A DNA stretch of 64,000 bases from Pseudomonadota bacterium (GCA_018241785.1 JAFEDF010000252.1:1-64000), one strand, 5' to 3'. Shown: positions 9,119-17,887, counted from the first letter of the stretch. Numbers and translations are program-made. The notes: generated from the sequence alone by a model not told the origin.

Positions 9119-9782
9119 TCAATCTCGTTCGAATTGCGCGATCTCGTCGAGCATCGCCTGGGTACCGAGCACGCTTCGCCCGATGCTGCTCTGTTCGAGC
9201 CGCGCACGAAACGATCCGTGCCCGCTCATCCGCGGCCAGCGTAGCACACCGTACAGAATTCCGAGGCAGGCCGCGCCGCTCGCGACGAAGCTCCAAACAA
9301 TCGACGGATCTCCGAGCCACAGGTCGGCGCCGAGTTGCTGAAATCCGATCAGGACGAGCGGTATCCACATGAAACACCCGCCGATGCCGTGAATCAGCGC
9401 TTCCCGCAACCTCCAGGTACGAAGCTCGGCAATCCTGTGCTGCATCTCGAGAAGCGGCCGGCCATGGTCGAGCTGGCTTTGCAGATGGAGGTTGCGGGCT
9501 GCGGTGAGCAGCCATGACAGACCGTAAGCGTGCAGCAGCAAACCGTAGACCATCAGATGCGGCGCCCGCAGGTGCGCGAGCCAAAACGTTGCGGAGAGCG
9601 ATTTCAGCAGAGCTCCCGCGCAGATCTGGGTCATCTGACCCCATCGCAACGGCCGCAGACGCCGGCGGATTCGATCCAGCGCCCCGTTGCCGAAGCGCCT
9701 GCAGATCCAGCGCATGCTGTCGTTCGAGCTGCTGACCGAGAGCCTTCCAGGCCTGCTTCATGTCGTCCAGTTCCATGGTCAT
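9119..9782 (-). pseudogene. Frameshifted membrane protein of a sigma-factor pair
   Basis: The N-terminus starts at ATG 9782, overlapping the sigma factor stop as ATGA, and reads MELDDMKQAWKALGQQLE. This is the start of a membrane-protein family found directly downstream of small ECF sigma factors. Around 9695-9700 the reading frame shifts: the downstream frame continues RFGNGALDRIRRRLRP and encodes four hydrophobic helices to the stop at 9119. Removing one G from the CTGCAGGCGC context restores a single ORF of about 220 aa. The extra base therefore appears to be a true 1-nt insertion or a sequencing error. If real, the protein is lost. Confidence 0.75.
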
Positions 9783-10210
9783 GTTCCGGTGTCGACGTTG
9801 GTCATGTGACTGCGCAGCCTGCGCTTGCTCCGACTGATCTTGGTTGCGACGCTCGTCTCGCTCAGGCCGGCAATGGCGGCGATCTCCGAATAGATGCGCT
9901 CGTCGAGATACAGCATGATCACCGCACGATTCAGCGGTTCGAGCCGCCGGAGGTCGTCCTGATAGGCGCGGCGCACCTGCGAGATCGCGACGTTCAGGGC
10001 CACCCGGTACATCCAGGTGGAGAAACTGCGCGCCGAGTCATCGCCGGGAAACGAGCGCCAGAGTTGCAGGCAGATCTCCTGTGCCAGGTCGTCCCGATCC
10101 GAACTGGCCCGGCTATAGCTGTAGGCTACGTTGTGGATGATTCCCCGATGCGCGTGCAACAACTGCTCGTACCGTTGCTTGCGGTCAACCGCGGCCATGT
10201 CCCGATTCAT
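9779..10210 (-). CDS. Short ECF-type sigma-70 factor, internally shortened
   Basis: A 143-aa protein with sigma region 2 (DDLAQEICLQLWRSF and STWMYRVALNVAIS) and region 4 (RAVIMLYLDERIYSEIAAIA, then a helix-turn-helix ending in ATKISRSKRRL). Only about 17 residues separate the two regions, whereas relatives have roughly 50, so an in-frame deletion of the linker has probably occurred. Its partner gene at 9119-9782 is frameshifted. Together these suggest a regulatory pair in decay. It could still bind DNA, but activity is doubtful. Confidence 0.8.
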   Translation of the reverse strand: MNRDMAAVDRKQRYEQLLHAHRGIIHNVAYSYSRASSDRDDLAQEICLQLWRSFPGDDSARSFSTWMYRVALNVAISQVRRAYQDDLRRLEPLNRAVIMLYLDERIYSEIAAIAGLSETSVATKISRSKRRLRSHMTNVDTGT

Positions 10211-10402
10211 GCCGCGCGATTGGCGAATCGCTGCCGAGAATCACACTCCGACCCGAAGCATCGACGACGCTAAGCATCAGATTGCGATACTAAAGTACTG
10301 ATTCCTAATGATATTCTCTTCGGGCATCCGGTCGGGGATCGAGCAGGATCCGGTCGACGCTGCGGAAACGGCCGGGAACGCGGGATCGATCGGCTGCATC
10401 CA

Positions 10403-11146
10403 ATGCGCGGTAACCAGGATGGCGATCGAAATTCCATGCCCATGACCTCCGCAGCCTTGCCGGCCGCCCTTCGTTCGGCCGATGAGAACGATCTCGCGAC
10501 GGCCGCAGCCGGCGGCAACACCGCCGCGTTCGAGAAGCTGATGCGCCGCTACAACCAGCGCCTCTTCCGGACCGCGCGCGCCATTCTGAAGGACGATGCG
10601 GCTGCCGAGGACGTCGCACAGGAGGCCTGGGTCGCCGCATGGCGCAACCTCGGGACGTTCCGCAAGGAGGCCGGGCTTGCGACCTGGCTCACGCGCATCG
10701 TCGTCAACCAGGCGCTGCAGACGCTGCGCCGGATGAAGCCCGAGCGCGTCGTCGTCCCCCTCGATGGACGCGACGACGAGGTCGACCTGCTCGAGTCGGT
10801 CGCAGATCCTGCGCCGCGGGCCATGCCGGAGAAGGCGATGCAAGCTGCTGAAATGCGACAGCTGATCGAGCGCAAGATCGACGAGCTGCCGGAGGCATTC
10901 CGTGCGGTCTTCATGCTGCGCGAGGTCGAGGAGCTCTCGGTCGAAGAGACTGCGGCGTGCCTCGACGTGCCCGAGGCGACGGTCAGGACGCGGCTCTATC
11001 GGGCCCGCGCGCGCCTGCGCGAATCGATCTCGCGCGAGATGGATACTGCCGTGCATGAAGCATTCGGCTTCGCCGGAGCGCGCTGCGACCGGATCGTGCG
11101 ATGCGTGCTCGAGCGGATCGCCGCGGAAGGTTCGGCACCGCCCTGA
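10403..11146 (+). CDS. ECF sigma factor (RpoE-like)
   Basis: A 247-aa sigma-70-family protein. Region 2 spans about residues 45-115 (FEKLMRRYNQRLFRTARAIL, AEDVAQEAWVAAWRNL, LATWLTRIVVNQAL). After an acidic linker, region 4 contains LPEAFRAVFMLREVEELSVE and the helix-turn-helix VPEATVRTRLYRARARLRE. The C-terminal tail of about 35 residues holds two Cys. Alternative starts are ATG 10436 and ATG 10442, with no clear ribosome-binding site for any. It lies directly upstream of a DUF4142 gene and a cupredoxin gene, its likely targets. No anti-sigma gene is visible nearby. Confidence 0.93.
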   Translation: MRGNQDGDRNSMPMTSAALPAALRSADENDLATAAAGGNTAAFEKLMRRYNQRLFRTARAILKDDAAAEDVAQEAWVAAWRNLGTFRKEAGLATWLTRIVVNQALQTLRRMKPERVVVPLDGRDDEVDLLESVADPAPRAMPEKAMQAAEMRQLIERKIDELPEAFRAVFMLREVEELSVEETAACLDVPEATVRTRLYRARARLRESISREMDTAVHEAFGFAGARCDRIVRCVLERIAAEGSAPP

Positions 11147-11282
11147 CTTTTCCTCATCGCCCGCCGCCGGGTCGCCACCGGCGCCGGGAGGCATCACCCC
11201 GACATGTGCACGCGTGCAGCGATCGGATGCCGATCGCCGCGCTCGCACGTTGCAACCACTCGAACCACTGAAGGAGATTCAC

Positions 11283-11810
11283 ATGAAACCCGTCCAGCTC
11301 GCCTCCATTGCCCTTCTCGCCGCCGTTCCCTTTGCCGTCCAGGCCCAGGGTTCCGGCCCCAACGATGCGCAGATCGCCGCCATCGTCGTGACCGCCAACC
11401 AGGTCGACATCGACGCCGGCAAGCTCGCCGAGGCACGCTCGCACGACAAGGACGTGCGCGCGTTCGGCAAGATGATGGTTACCGACCACACCGGGGTCAA
11501 CAAGGCCGCCGTCGAGCTCGTCTCCAAGCTCCACGTGAAGCCCGAGGACAGCCCGACCGCCGAGAGCCTGAAGAAGGGCGGCGAGGAGAACGTTGCTCAC
11601 CTGAAGACGCTCAAGGGGCACGGGTTCGACACCGCCTACATCGACCATGAAGTGGCCTATCACCAGTCGGTGATCGACGCGATGGACAAGACGCTGATTC
11701 CCGACGCGCAGAACGCCGAGCTGAAGGCGCTGCTCGTCAAGGTGCGCCCCGCGTTCGTCGCGCACCTCGACCATGCGAAGGAGCTGCAGGCGAAGCTCGG
11801 GAAGAAGTGA
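11283..11810 (+). CDS. DUF4142 periplasmic protein
   Basis: A 175-aa protein with a clear Sec signal peptide (MKPVQLASIALLAAVPFAVQ, cleavage after AQA) and a DUF4142 four-helix, ferritin-like domain. Visible family motifs are ANQVDIDAGKLAE, AFGKMMVTDHTGVN and IDHEVAYHQSVIDAMD. His and Asp/Glu residues are conserved in these helices and could bind metal, but function is unknown. AAGGAG lies about 8 nt before ATG 11283. The stop overlaps the start of the cupredoxin gene (TGATG), so the two are translationally coupled. This suggests one envelope stress module with the upstream ECF sigma factor. Confidence 0.9.
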   Translation: MKPVQLASIALLAAVPFAVQAQGSGPNDAQIAAIVVTANQVDIDAGKLAEARSHDKDVRAFGKMMVTDHTGVNKAAVELVSKLHVKPEDSPTAESLKKGGEENVAHLKTLKGHGFDTAYIDHEVAYHQSVIDAMDKTLIPDAQNAELKALLVKVRPAFVAHLDHAKELQAKLGKK

Positions 11811-12166
11811 TGGAAGGGATTCGAGTCATCGACGGCAGCCGTCGCCGCTTCCTGACGGCGGCGGCTTCGCTCGCGGCGGTCGTGGGCATCATGCGCGCGC
11901 CGCGAGCGCTCGCGAAGCCGGAAGTCCACACCGTCGTGATCGACGGCTTTGCCTTCAAGCCGGCCGAGCTCACCGTCGAGCGCGGCGACACCGTCGTCTG
12001 GCGCAACACCGATCCGGTGCCGCACACGGCGACCGCCAAGGACGCGTTCGACTCGGGCTCGATCGCCGCCGGAGCGTCGTGGAAGTACGTCGCGACGAAG
12101 CCGGGTCGCTACGATTACCTCTGCACGTTCCACCCGATCATGAAAGGCACGCTGGTCGTTCGCTGA
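11810..12166 (+). CDS. Tat-exported cupredoxin (plastocyanin-like)
   Basis: A 118-aa small blue-copper-type protein. The N-terminus carries a twin-arginine signal (SRRRFLTAAASLAAVV) followed by ARALAK. The mature part is a single cupredoxin domain. Type-1 copper ligands are recognisable as His in PVPHTATAKD and Cys-His-Met in YLCTFHPIMKG near the C-terminus. It is predicted to transfer electrons or bind copper in the periplasm. The ATG overlaps the upstream stop. Its own stop lies at the start of three 11-bp direct repeats (12163-12195, units beginning CTGATC). Confidence 0.92.
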   Translation: MEGIRVIDGSRRRFLTAAASLAAVVGIMRAPRALAKPEVHTVVIDGFAFKPAELTVERGDTVVWRNTDPVPHTATAKDAFDSGSIAAGASWKYVATKPGRYDYLCTFHPIMKGTLVVR

Positions 12167-12195
12167 TCATTGGCTGATCGTTGGCTGATCGTCCG
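12163..12195. repeat. Three tandem 11-bp repeats
   Basis: Three consecutive 11-bp units beginning CTGATC (CTGATCATTGG, CTGATCGTTGG, CTGATCGTCCG). The first contains the stop codon of the cupredoxin gene. It is a probable slippage product at a gene end; no function is evident. Confidence 0.7.
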
Positions 12196-12266
12196 CAAGG
12201 CCGCCCGCGAGCGATCACCTCCGGTCATCGCGGCTCGAGCGCCCTCGCGCAGAGATCGGCGCGCGC

Positions 12267-13469
12267 TCACAGGCGATGCGTGAGATCGGTCACCGCGAGG
12301 CCCTTCCACGAATGCGGCTCGGGTGCCAAGAGCATCACCTTGAAGAGCTCGCCCATCTCGGCAGGTGACAGGAGCTTCTGCACCGCGGCCGCCTCGCGCA
12401 GGTAGCCGCGCGAGTCCGGCGCACCGGCTGCGGCGAGGCGATCGAGAATCCCGCATCCCAGCAGGAACGCGGCCTGCGTCGAGTAGCCCGCGACGGCGAG
12501 CCCGGCCGCTTCGGCGGCCTCGGCGATGGCGGTGAAATCGACGTGCGCGGTGAGATCCGAGAGCCCCGGCCACAGGAACGGATCGGTGTGCACGCGGTGC
12601 CGGTAATGCCCGACGAGCGTTCCGTCGCTGCGCTGCGGGTGGTAGTACTCGGCGCGCGGGAACCCGTAATCGGCGATCAGAATCGCGCCGCGACGCAGCC
12701 GGCGCGCGAGCGTCGCCACGAGCGCTTCGGCTGCGGGGTTGATCTCGCTCGTGTAGTCGCCCTCGGCGGGAAAGCGTGCGCGGACGAGCGCCTGCATCCG
12801 CGCATCGTCGAGCGGACGCTCGGCCCACACGAGCGCCGCGCCGTCCCACGCGACGCCGCGCTCGAGCCACGCGCCGTCGCGGCGCGCGATCACCCGGGGC
12901 GGCAACGCGTCCAATACCTCGTTCAGCACGACGACGCCGTCGATCTCGCGCGGCAACGTTTCGAGCCAATGCAGGCCGGCTGCCTCTCTCGGCGCACGCG
13001 CTTCGGCGGCGTGCTTTGCCGTTGCGGGCGGTTGCGCGCGCTCCTGCTGGAGCCTCGCGAGCGCCTGCTCCTGTCTCGCACGAAGCTCGGGGCTCACTTC
13101 GAGGATCGAGTAGCGCACGGGTGAGTGCTCGAGCGCGCCGAGGATCGCGTGCGCCAGCGCCCCGCTGCCCGCCCCCAGCTCGACGATGTCGCGGGCGCCG
13201 GTCGCGTCGAGGATCGCATCGATCTGCCGCGCGAGCGCCGCGCCGTAGAGCGGCGTCATCTCGGGGCCGGTGACGAAGTCGCCGTCCGCTCCGAGCTTGC
13301 GCGCGCCCGCGACGTAATAGCCAAGACCCGGTGCGTAGAGCGCGGTCTGCATGTACTGCTCGAAGCCGATGAAGCCGCCGCTGTCGGCGATCTCGCCGCG
13401 AATGCGCTCGACGACGCGTGCGCTGTGCGCGCGCGCCGCCGTGTCCGGGGGCGGAAGGTCGCTCGTCAT
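12267..13469 (-). CDS. SAM-dependent methyltransferase of the MidA/NDUFAF7 family (DUF185)
   Basis: A 400-aa protein of the family whose mitochondrial member methylates an arginine of respiratory complex I. Recognisable features are GGFIGFEQYMQTALYAPGLG near the N-terminus, GDFVTGPEMTPLYG, the SAM-binding motif VELGAGSGALAHAIL, NEVLDALPPRVI and IADYGFPRAEYYHP. It is transcribed divergently from the pteridine reductase-like SDR, an arrangement common in betaproteobacteria. The bacterial substrate is unproven. Confidence 0.9.
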   Translation of the reverse strand: MTSDLPPPDTAARAHSARVVERIRGEIADSGGFIGFEQYMQTALYAPGLGYYVAGARKLGADGDFVTGPEMTPLYGAALARQIDAILDATGARDIVELGAGSGALAHAILGALEHSPVRYSILEVSPELRARQEQALARLQQERAQPPATAKHAAEARAPREAAGLHWLETLPREIDGVVVLNEVLDALPPRVIARRDGAWLERGVAWDGAALVWAERPLDDARMQALVRARFPAEGDYTSEINPAAEALVATLARRLRRGAILIADYGFPRAEYYHPQRSDGTLVGHYRHRVHTDPFLWPGLSDLTAHVDFTAIAEAAEAAGLAVAGYSTQAAFLLGCGILDRLAAAGAPDSRGYLREAAAVQKLLSPAEMGELFKVMLLAPEPHSWKGLAVTDLTHRL

Positions 13470-13558
13470 CGGTGAGATCGCACGGATCGGCTTTTCGTCG
13501 CGGCGAAGCGAGTGTGCTAGATTGGCAGGCAGTCTCGTGGAGCGGCAGGAAGACCGGC

Positions 13559-14296
13559 ATGCAGGACAAGGTCGTGCTGATCACCGGCGGCGCCAAGCGC
13601 GTCGGCGCCGCGATCTGCCGCCGGCTGCACCGTGCCGGGGCTTCGCTGATGCTGCACTACCGCAGTTCGGCGGGCGAGGCGAGGCTGCTGCAAGTCGAGC
13701 TCAATCATCTTCGCCCCAACTCGGTCGCGCTGATCCAGGCCGATCTCCTCGACGTCGGCAAGCTGCCGTCGCTGATCGAGCAGACCGTGCAGACCTACGG
13801 CCGCCTCGACGGGCTCGTCAACAACGCGTCGGCGTTCTATCCGACCGCAATGGGCGAGATCACCGCGGCCGACTGGAACGATCTCATCGGCACCAACCTC
13901 GCGGCGCCGCTCTTCCTCGCCCAGGCGGCCGCACCGGCGCTGCGCAAGACGCAGGGTTCGATCGTCAACATCACCGACATCCACGCCGAGCGCCCGCTCA
14001 AGACCTACGTCGTCTACTCGACCGCCAAGGCCGGGCTCGCCGGGCTCACCCGCTCGCTCGCACGCGAGCTCGCGCCCGAAGTCCGCGTCAACGCCGTCGC
14101 ACCGGGGCCGATCCTGTGGCCGGAGCGCGAAGTGTTCGACGACCTCGCGCGCCAGCGCATCATTTCGCACACGCCGCTGCGCCGCGAAGGCACGCCCGAC
14201 GACATCGCGAAAGCGGTGCACTTCCTCCTCGCCGAGGCGCCCTACGTGACCGGCGAGATGATCAACGTCGACGGCGGCCGCCACATCGCGATCTGA
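13559..14296 (+). CDS. Pteridine reductase-like short-chain dehydrogenase (FolM type)
   Basis: A 245-aa SDR. The cofactor motif is TGGAKRVGAAICRRL, where KRVG replaces the usual xGIG, as in pteridine reductases and FolM (dihydromonapterin reductase). Also present are LVNNASAFYPT, the catalytic Ser in NITDIHAERP and YxxxK in YVVYSTAKAGLAG, and a VTGEMINVDGG C-terminus. It probably makes tetrahydro-pterins with NADPH. ATG 13559 gives the standard length; an extension upstream in frame is unlikely. Confidence 0.87.
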   Translation: MQDKVVLITGGAKRVGAAICRRLHRAGASLMLHYRSSAGEARLLQVELNHLRPNSVALIQADLLDVGKLPSLIEQTVQTYGRLDGLVNNASAFYPTAMGEITAADWNDLIGTNLAAPLFLAQAAAPALRKTQGSIVNITDIHAERPLKTYVVYSTAKAGLAGLTRSLARELAPEVRVNAVAPGPILWPEREVFDDLARQRIISHTPLRREGTPDDIAKAVHFLLAEAPYVTGEMINVDGGRHIAI

Positions 14297-14305
14297 CGCA
14301 CGCAT

Positions 14306-14962
14306 TCAGCGCAACGCCGCGACGCGCGACGCCAGCGCTTCGAGGTAAGGGTCGATGACTCCGTGCGTCACCAGCGCGACGCGCGTGCGTTCGAGGTAAT
14401 CGGCCGACGAGCCGAACGCGCCGGCAGCCGCCGCGATGATGCGCGCCTGCTCGTCCACCGCGAGCCTGCCTGCGTACTGGCGGTGGCTGCGCCGCACGAC
14501 GAAGCCGATCGCGGTGATCGTGCGGCCTTCGCAGTCGAGGCGGAGCCAGCGCGGCGAGTACGCGCCGGTGACCATCTCGCGCCGCCAGAGAAGCCGCAGC
14601 TCGCCGAGCGCCAGCGATGCCGGCAGACGGTACGCGACTCCGCGGCAGCAGCCGCCGCGATCGAGCCCGAGGACGAGCCCAGGGGCGTCGGGTCGCCCGC
14701 GCGACGCAAGCGACCACAGGCAGAAGCTCCGATGCAGGCCGCGCAGCCGCGCGGGCTTCGCTTCGACGAACGGGAACAGCGGATTCCACAGGAGCGACCC
14801 GTAGCCGAACACCCACCATCCGGCCCGCTTCGGCTTTGCAGCGAGCGTCGCCGCGAGCGACGCCGACAGCTCCTCGTCGGTCAGTGTCACGTCGTCGGCG
14901 AGCGCCTCGACGTAGACCGCGCGCATCCGGTTCTGCTCGAGGTCGCTGCGCGAGAGCGTCAT
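14306..14962 (-). CDS. ChaC-like gamma-glutamylcyclotransferase
   Basis: A 218-aa ChaC-family enzyme that cleaves glutathione to 5-oxoproline and Cys-Gly. The substrate-loop motif VFGYGSLLWNP occurs at about residue 51. The sequence also has LRGLHRSFCLWS, RGRPDAPGLVLGLD and a conserved Glu after the LLWRREM segment. It starts with a 4-bp ATGA overlap to the small upstream gene and converges with the pteridine reductase gene 9 bp away. It forms an operon with hemW. Confidence 0.9.
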   Translation of the reverse strand: MTLSRSDLEQNRMRAVYVEALADDVTLTDEELSASLAATLAAKPKRAGWWVFGYGSLLWNPLFPFVEAKPARLRGLHRSFCLWSLASRGRPDAPGLVLGLDRGGCCRGVAYRLPASLALGELRLLWRREMVTGAYSPRWLRLDCEGRTITAIGFVVRRSHRQYAGRLAVDEQARIIAAAAGAFGSSADYLERTRVALVTHGVIDPYLEALASRVAALR

Positions 14963-15174
14963 TGCGCCTCGTCGTCGACCGCGAGCTTCGAGAGCTCCAT
15001 CCGCGCGCGGCGGCGCAGCGCGCCCTGCGACTTGCCGTGCGCGCCCCCCTTGCCGAGAAGCGGCGAGCGCGCAACCGGATTGCGCCGCTTCGGCAGCGGC
15101 ACGAAGATCGTATCCGGGCCCGCGGCCGGCCGCGCGGCCGGCGCCGTGCGGTGCTTGCGGCGGGCGCGCTTCAC
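14959..15174 (-). CDS. Small basic protein between hemW and chaC
   Basis: A 71-aa ORF starting at GTG 15174, which overlaps the hemW TGA as GTGA, and ending with a 4-bp overlap to the chaC-like start. Both junctions are typical of translational coupling and support a real gene. The protein is very basic and ends in RNPVARSPLLGKGGAHGKSQ followed by an Arg-rich helix and an acidic tail. I recognise similar short basic proteins in betaproteobacteria but no functional name. RNA or ribosome contact is a guess from the charge. Confidence 0.62.
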   Translation of the reverse strand: MKRARRKHRTAPAARPAAGPDTIFVPLPKRRNPVARSPLLGKGGAHGKSQGALRRRARMELSKLAVDDEAQ

Positions 15175-16424
15175 GGCAGGAACATCTGCTGCAGATCGTT
15201 GAGGAAGCGCCGGCCGAGCGCAGTGGGCTTCAGCAGCGTGGGGCCGGGTTCCATCAGCCCCCGCTCGGCGGCGGCACCGATCGTCCGTGCGACGCTTGCG
15301 AGCGGCAGCCCGGTGCGCTCGGCGAAGAGCGCTGCCGGCACGCCGTCGGCGAGGCGCAGCGCGTTCAGCATGAACTCGAACGCGAGGGTCGCCCGCTCGA
15401 CCGCGACGTCCTCCTGCAATGGCACCCCTGCGGCGACCTGCTCGAGATAGCGCCGCGGCTGCTTCCAGCGGAGCTGCCGGCGCACTTCGCCTGGAAACGA
15501 GAGCTTCGAATGCGCACCCGCGCCGATACCGAGGTAGTCGCCGAAGCGCCAGTAGTTGAGATTGTGCTGGCAGACGTGGCCTCGCCTGGCATGCGCCGAA
15601 GTCTCGTAGTGAAGATAATCCGCATCGGACAGCGCGCCGACGATCGCCTCCTCGATGTCGGCCGCGGTGTCGTCGTCGGGGAGCGCGGGCGGTCGATGGT
15701 GAAAGAGCGTGTTCGGCTCGATCGTCAGATGATAGAAAGACAGGTGCGGCGGCGCGAATGCAAGCGCCGCACGGACATCGTCGAGCGCAGCCGCTACCGT
15801 CTGGCCGGGGAGCGCGAACATCAGGTCGAGGTTGACGTTGCCGAAGATCATCATCGCCGCCTCGGCCGCGCGCAACGCTTCCGCAGCGCCGTGCACGCGT
15901 CCGAGTGCCACGAGACTGGCGTCGTCGAAGCTCTGCACGCCGAGCGACAGCCGATTGACTCCTGCGGCGTAGTAGCCGGCGAAGCGCGCGCGCTCGAAGG
16001 TCCCGGGGTTCGCTTCGAGCGTCACTTCGGCGCCGGGGGCGACGGGCAGCCGGGCGCGCACCGCGGCGAGCAGGCGGTCGATCGCAGCCGGCGAGAACAG
16101 GCTCGGCGTGCCTCCGCCGATGAAGATCGTTTCGACGCGTCGGCCCCACACTGCCGGCAGCGCCGTCTCGAGATCGGCGACGAGCGCGTCGACGTAGGCC
16201 TGCTCGGGAACGCTGTCCGCCGAGTCGCCCGGCACCGCGTGCGAGTTGAAGTCGCAGTACGGGCATTTCTTCAGGCACCACGGGACGTGCACGTACAGCG
16301 ACAGCGGCGGCAGCGCACGAAAGTGCGGCCGGCCCGGTGCAGCGATCGGTACGGCGACCGGCACGTGCGCGGTTCCGGCATCCCCGGCCGGCGGGCGGTC
16401 GCTGCCGAACGATTCAGCGCGCAT
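15171..16424 (-). CDS. hemW: Radical SAM heme chaperone HemW
   Basis: HemW-like radical SAM protein (417 aa from ATG 16424). It has the cluster motif CLKKCPYCDF (CxxxCxxC), SAM-binding FIGGGTPSLF, LEANPGTFE, GVNRLSLGVQSF and the HemW C-terminal winged-helix region. It lacks the extra Cys and motifs of true coproporphyrinogen dehydrogenase HemN. The family transfers heme to membrane respiratory proteins. The frame is open to ATG 16472, which would overlap rdgB by 59 nt; ATG 16424 overlaps by 11 nt and is preferred. The first gene downstream is the small 14959-15174 ORF. Confidence 0.9.
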   Translation of the reverse strand: MRAESFGSDRPPAGDAGTAHVPVAVPIAAPGRPHFRALPPLSLYVHVPWCLKKCPYCDFNSHAVPGDSADSVPEQAYVDALVADLETALPAVWGRRVETIFIGGGTPSLFSPAAIDRLLAAVRARLPVAPGAEVTLEANPGTFERARFAGYYAAGVNRLSLGVQSFDDASLVALGRVHGAAEALRAAEAAMMIFGNVNLDLMFALPGQTVAAALDDVRAALAFAPPHLSFYHLTIEPNTLFHHRPPALPDDDTAADIEEAIVGALSDADYLHYETSAHARRGHVCQHNLNYWRFGDYLGIGAGAHSKLSFPGEVRRQLRWKQPRRYLEQVAAGVPLQEDVAVERATLAFEFMLNALRLADGVPAALFAERTGLPLASVARTIGAAAERGLMEPGPTLLKPTALGRRFLNDLQQMFLP

Positions 16425-17154
16425 TCCGCACATCCGCATCGATCGCGCGTGACGCATCGATACCTGTCGCACCCCCCGCTTCCCGCCCGAGGCGCGCGAT
16501 CAGCGAGCGCATCGCCTTGCCGCGGTGCGAGAGCTCGTTCTTGCGCTCGAGCGGAAGCTCGGCTCCGGTGAGCCCCGTTTCGGGGTCCTCGAAATGCGGG
16601 TCGTAGCCGAATCCGCGTGCGCCGCGGGGAGCGTCGACGATGCGCCCGTGCCAGGCGCCTTCGGCGATGACCGGTTCGGGGTCGGCGGCGTGGCGCGTGA
16701 GGACCAGCACGCAGTAGTAGTGGGCGCGGCGGTCGGCAATGCCCGCGAGCGCAGCAACCAGTGCCGCGTTGTTGCGTACGTCCGTGTCGCCTCGAGGCCC
16801 GGCCGCCGCGGTGCCCGGCGGATTCGCGATGCCAACGCGACCGGCGGTGCGGGCGGCGCAGCCGTCGGCTCGATCGGCGGCGCAGTCGTCGGCGTAGCGC
16901 GCACTGCGTACGCCCGGCGCGCCGCCCAGCGCATCGACGCAGAGACCCGAATCGTCGGCCAGAGCGGGAAGACCGGTGGCGGCACTCGCATGCCGCGCCT
17001 TGGCGAGCGCATTCTCCACGAAAGTTACGTGCGGCTCGTCGGCCGCGGCGATGCCGAGTTCCGCCTGCGCGACGACGTCGAACCCGAGCGGGGCGAGCAG
17101 GCGCCGGAACTCGACGAGCTTGCCGGGATTGCCCGACGCGAGAACGAGCCGCAC
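16414..17154 (-). CDS. rdgB: XTP/dITP pyrophosphatase with an internal insertion
   Basis: RdgB/HAM1 house-cleaning NTPase removing ITP and XTP. Family motifs are LASGNPGKLVEFRRLL, TFVENALAKARHA, LADDSGLCVDALGG, GVRSARYA, RGFGYDP and the C-terminal LSHRGKAMRSL. The length of 246 aa exceeds the usual 200 or so. An insertion of about 34 residues at 89-122 (positions 16789-16890, Ala/Gly/Arg/Pro-rich) separates SARYA from NNAALVAAL, and the C-terminus is about 20 residues longer than usual. The start is GTG 17154. It sits 13 bp after rph, a common pairing. Confidence 0.93.
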   Translation of the reverse strand: MRLVLASGNPGKLVEFRRLLAPLGFDVVAQAELGIAAADEPHVTFVENALAKARHASAATGLPALADDSGLCVDALGGAPGVRSARYADDCAADRADGCAARTAGRVGIANPPGTAAAGPRGDTDVRNNAALVAALAGIADRRAHYYCVLVLTRHAADPEPVIAEGAWHGRIVDAPRGARGFGYDPHFEDPETGLTGAELPLERKNELSHRGKAMRSLIARLGREAGGATGIDASRAIDADVRNAR

Positions 17155-17167
17155 GGCGAAACGCCGC

Positions 17168-17887
17168 CTACGCGAGGGCCGCGCGCTGCGCTTCGTGCAG
17201 CCGCGTGATGCCGCGCCTTGCAAGCTCGAGCAAGAGGCCAAGCTCGGCCTGCGTGAACGGCACGCCTTCGGCGGTCCCCTGCACCTCGACGAAGCCGCCA
17301 TTGCCCGTCATGACGACGTTCATGTCGGTGTCGCAGCCCGAATCCTCGGCGTAATCGAGGTCGAGTGCCGGAACGCCTCCGACGAGCCCGACCGATACCG
17401 CGGCGACCTGGTCGCGAATCGGCTCGCCGGTCACGAGATTGCGCGCGCGGCACCACGCGACGGCATCGCTCAGGGCCACCCACGCTCCGGTGATCGACGC
17501 GCAGCGCGTGCCGCCGTCGGCCTGAAGCACGTCGCAGTCGATGCGGATCGTGCGTTCGCCGAGTGCCGCGAGGTCGGCTACGGCGCGAAGCGACCGCCCG
17601 ATCAGCCGCTGGATCTCCTGCGTTCTCCCCGACTGGCGGCCCTCCGCGGCCTCGCGCCGCGTGCGCGTGGTCGTCGCACGCGGCAGCATCCCGTACTCGG
17701 CGGTGATCCAGCCGCGGCCCTTGCCTTTCAGGAACGGGGGCACGCCCTCCTCGACGCTCGCCGTGCAGACGACGCGCGTGTCGCCCGCCTCGATCAGCAC
17801 CGATCCTTCGGCGTGCTTCGTGTAGGCGCGCGTGATCGCGAGCGGACGCAGCGCATCGGCCGCGCGGCCATGCGAGCGTGCGCTCAT
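17168..17887 (-). CDS. rph: Ribonuclease PH
   Basis: A 239-aa phosphorolytic 3'-5' exoribonuclease trimming tRNA 3' ends. Motifs are [40 protein letters not shown], the phosphate-site [35 protein letters not shown] and [15 protein letters not shown]. It is full length with all catalytic segments present. It is upstream of rdgB and hemW in what looks like one transcription unit. Confidence 0.96.
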   Translation of the reverse strand: MSARSHGRAADALRPLAITRAYTKHAEGSVLIEAGDTRVVCTASVEEGVPPFLKGKGRGWITAEYGMLPRATTTRTRREAAEGRQSGRTQEIQRLIGRSLRAVADLAALGERTIRIDCDVLQADGGTRCASITGAWVALSDAVAWCRARNLVTGEPIRDQVAAVSVGLVGGVPALDLDYAEDSGCDTDMNVVMTGNGGFVEVQGTAEGVPFTQAELGLLLELARRGITRLHEAQRAALA

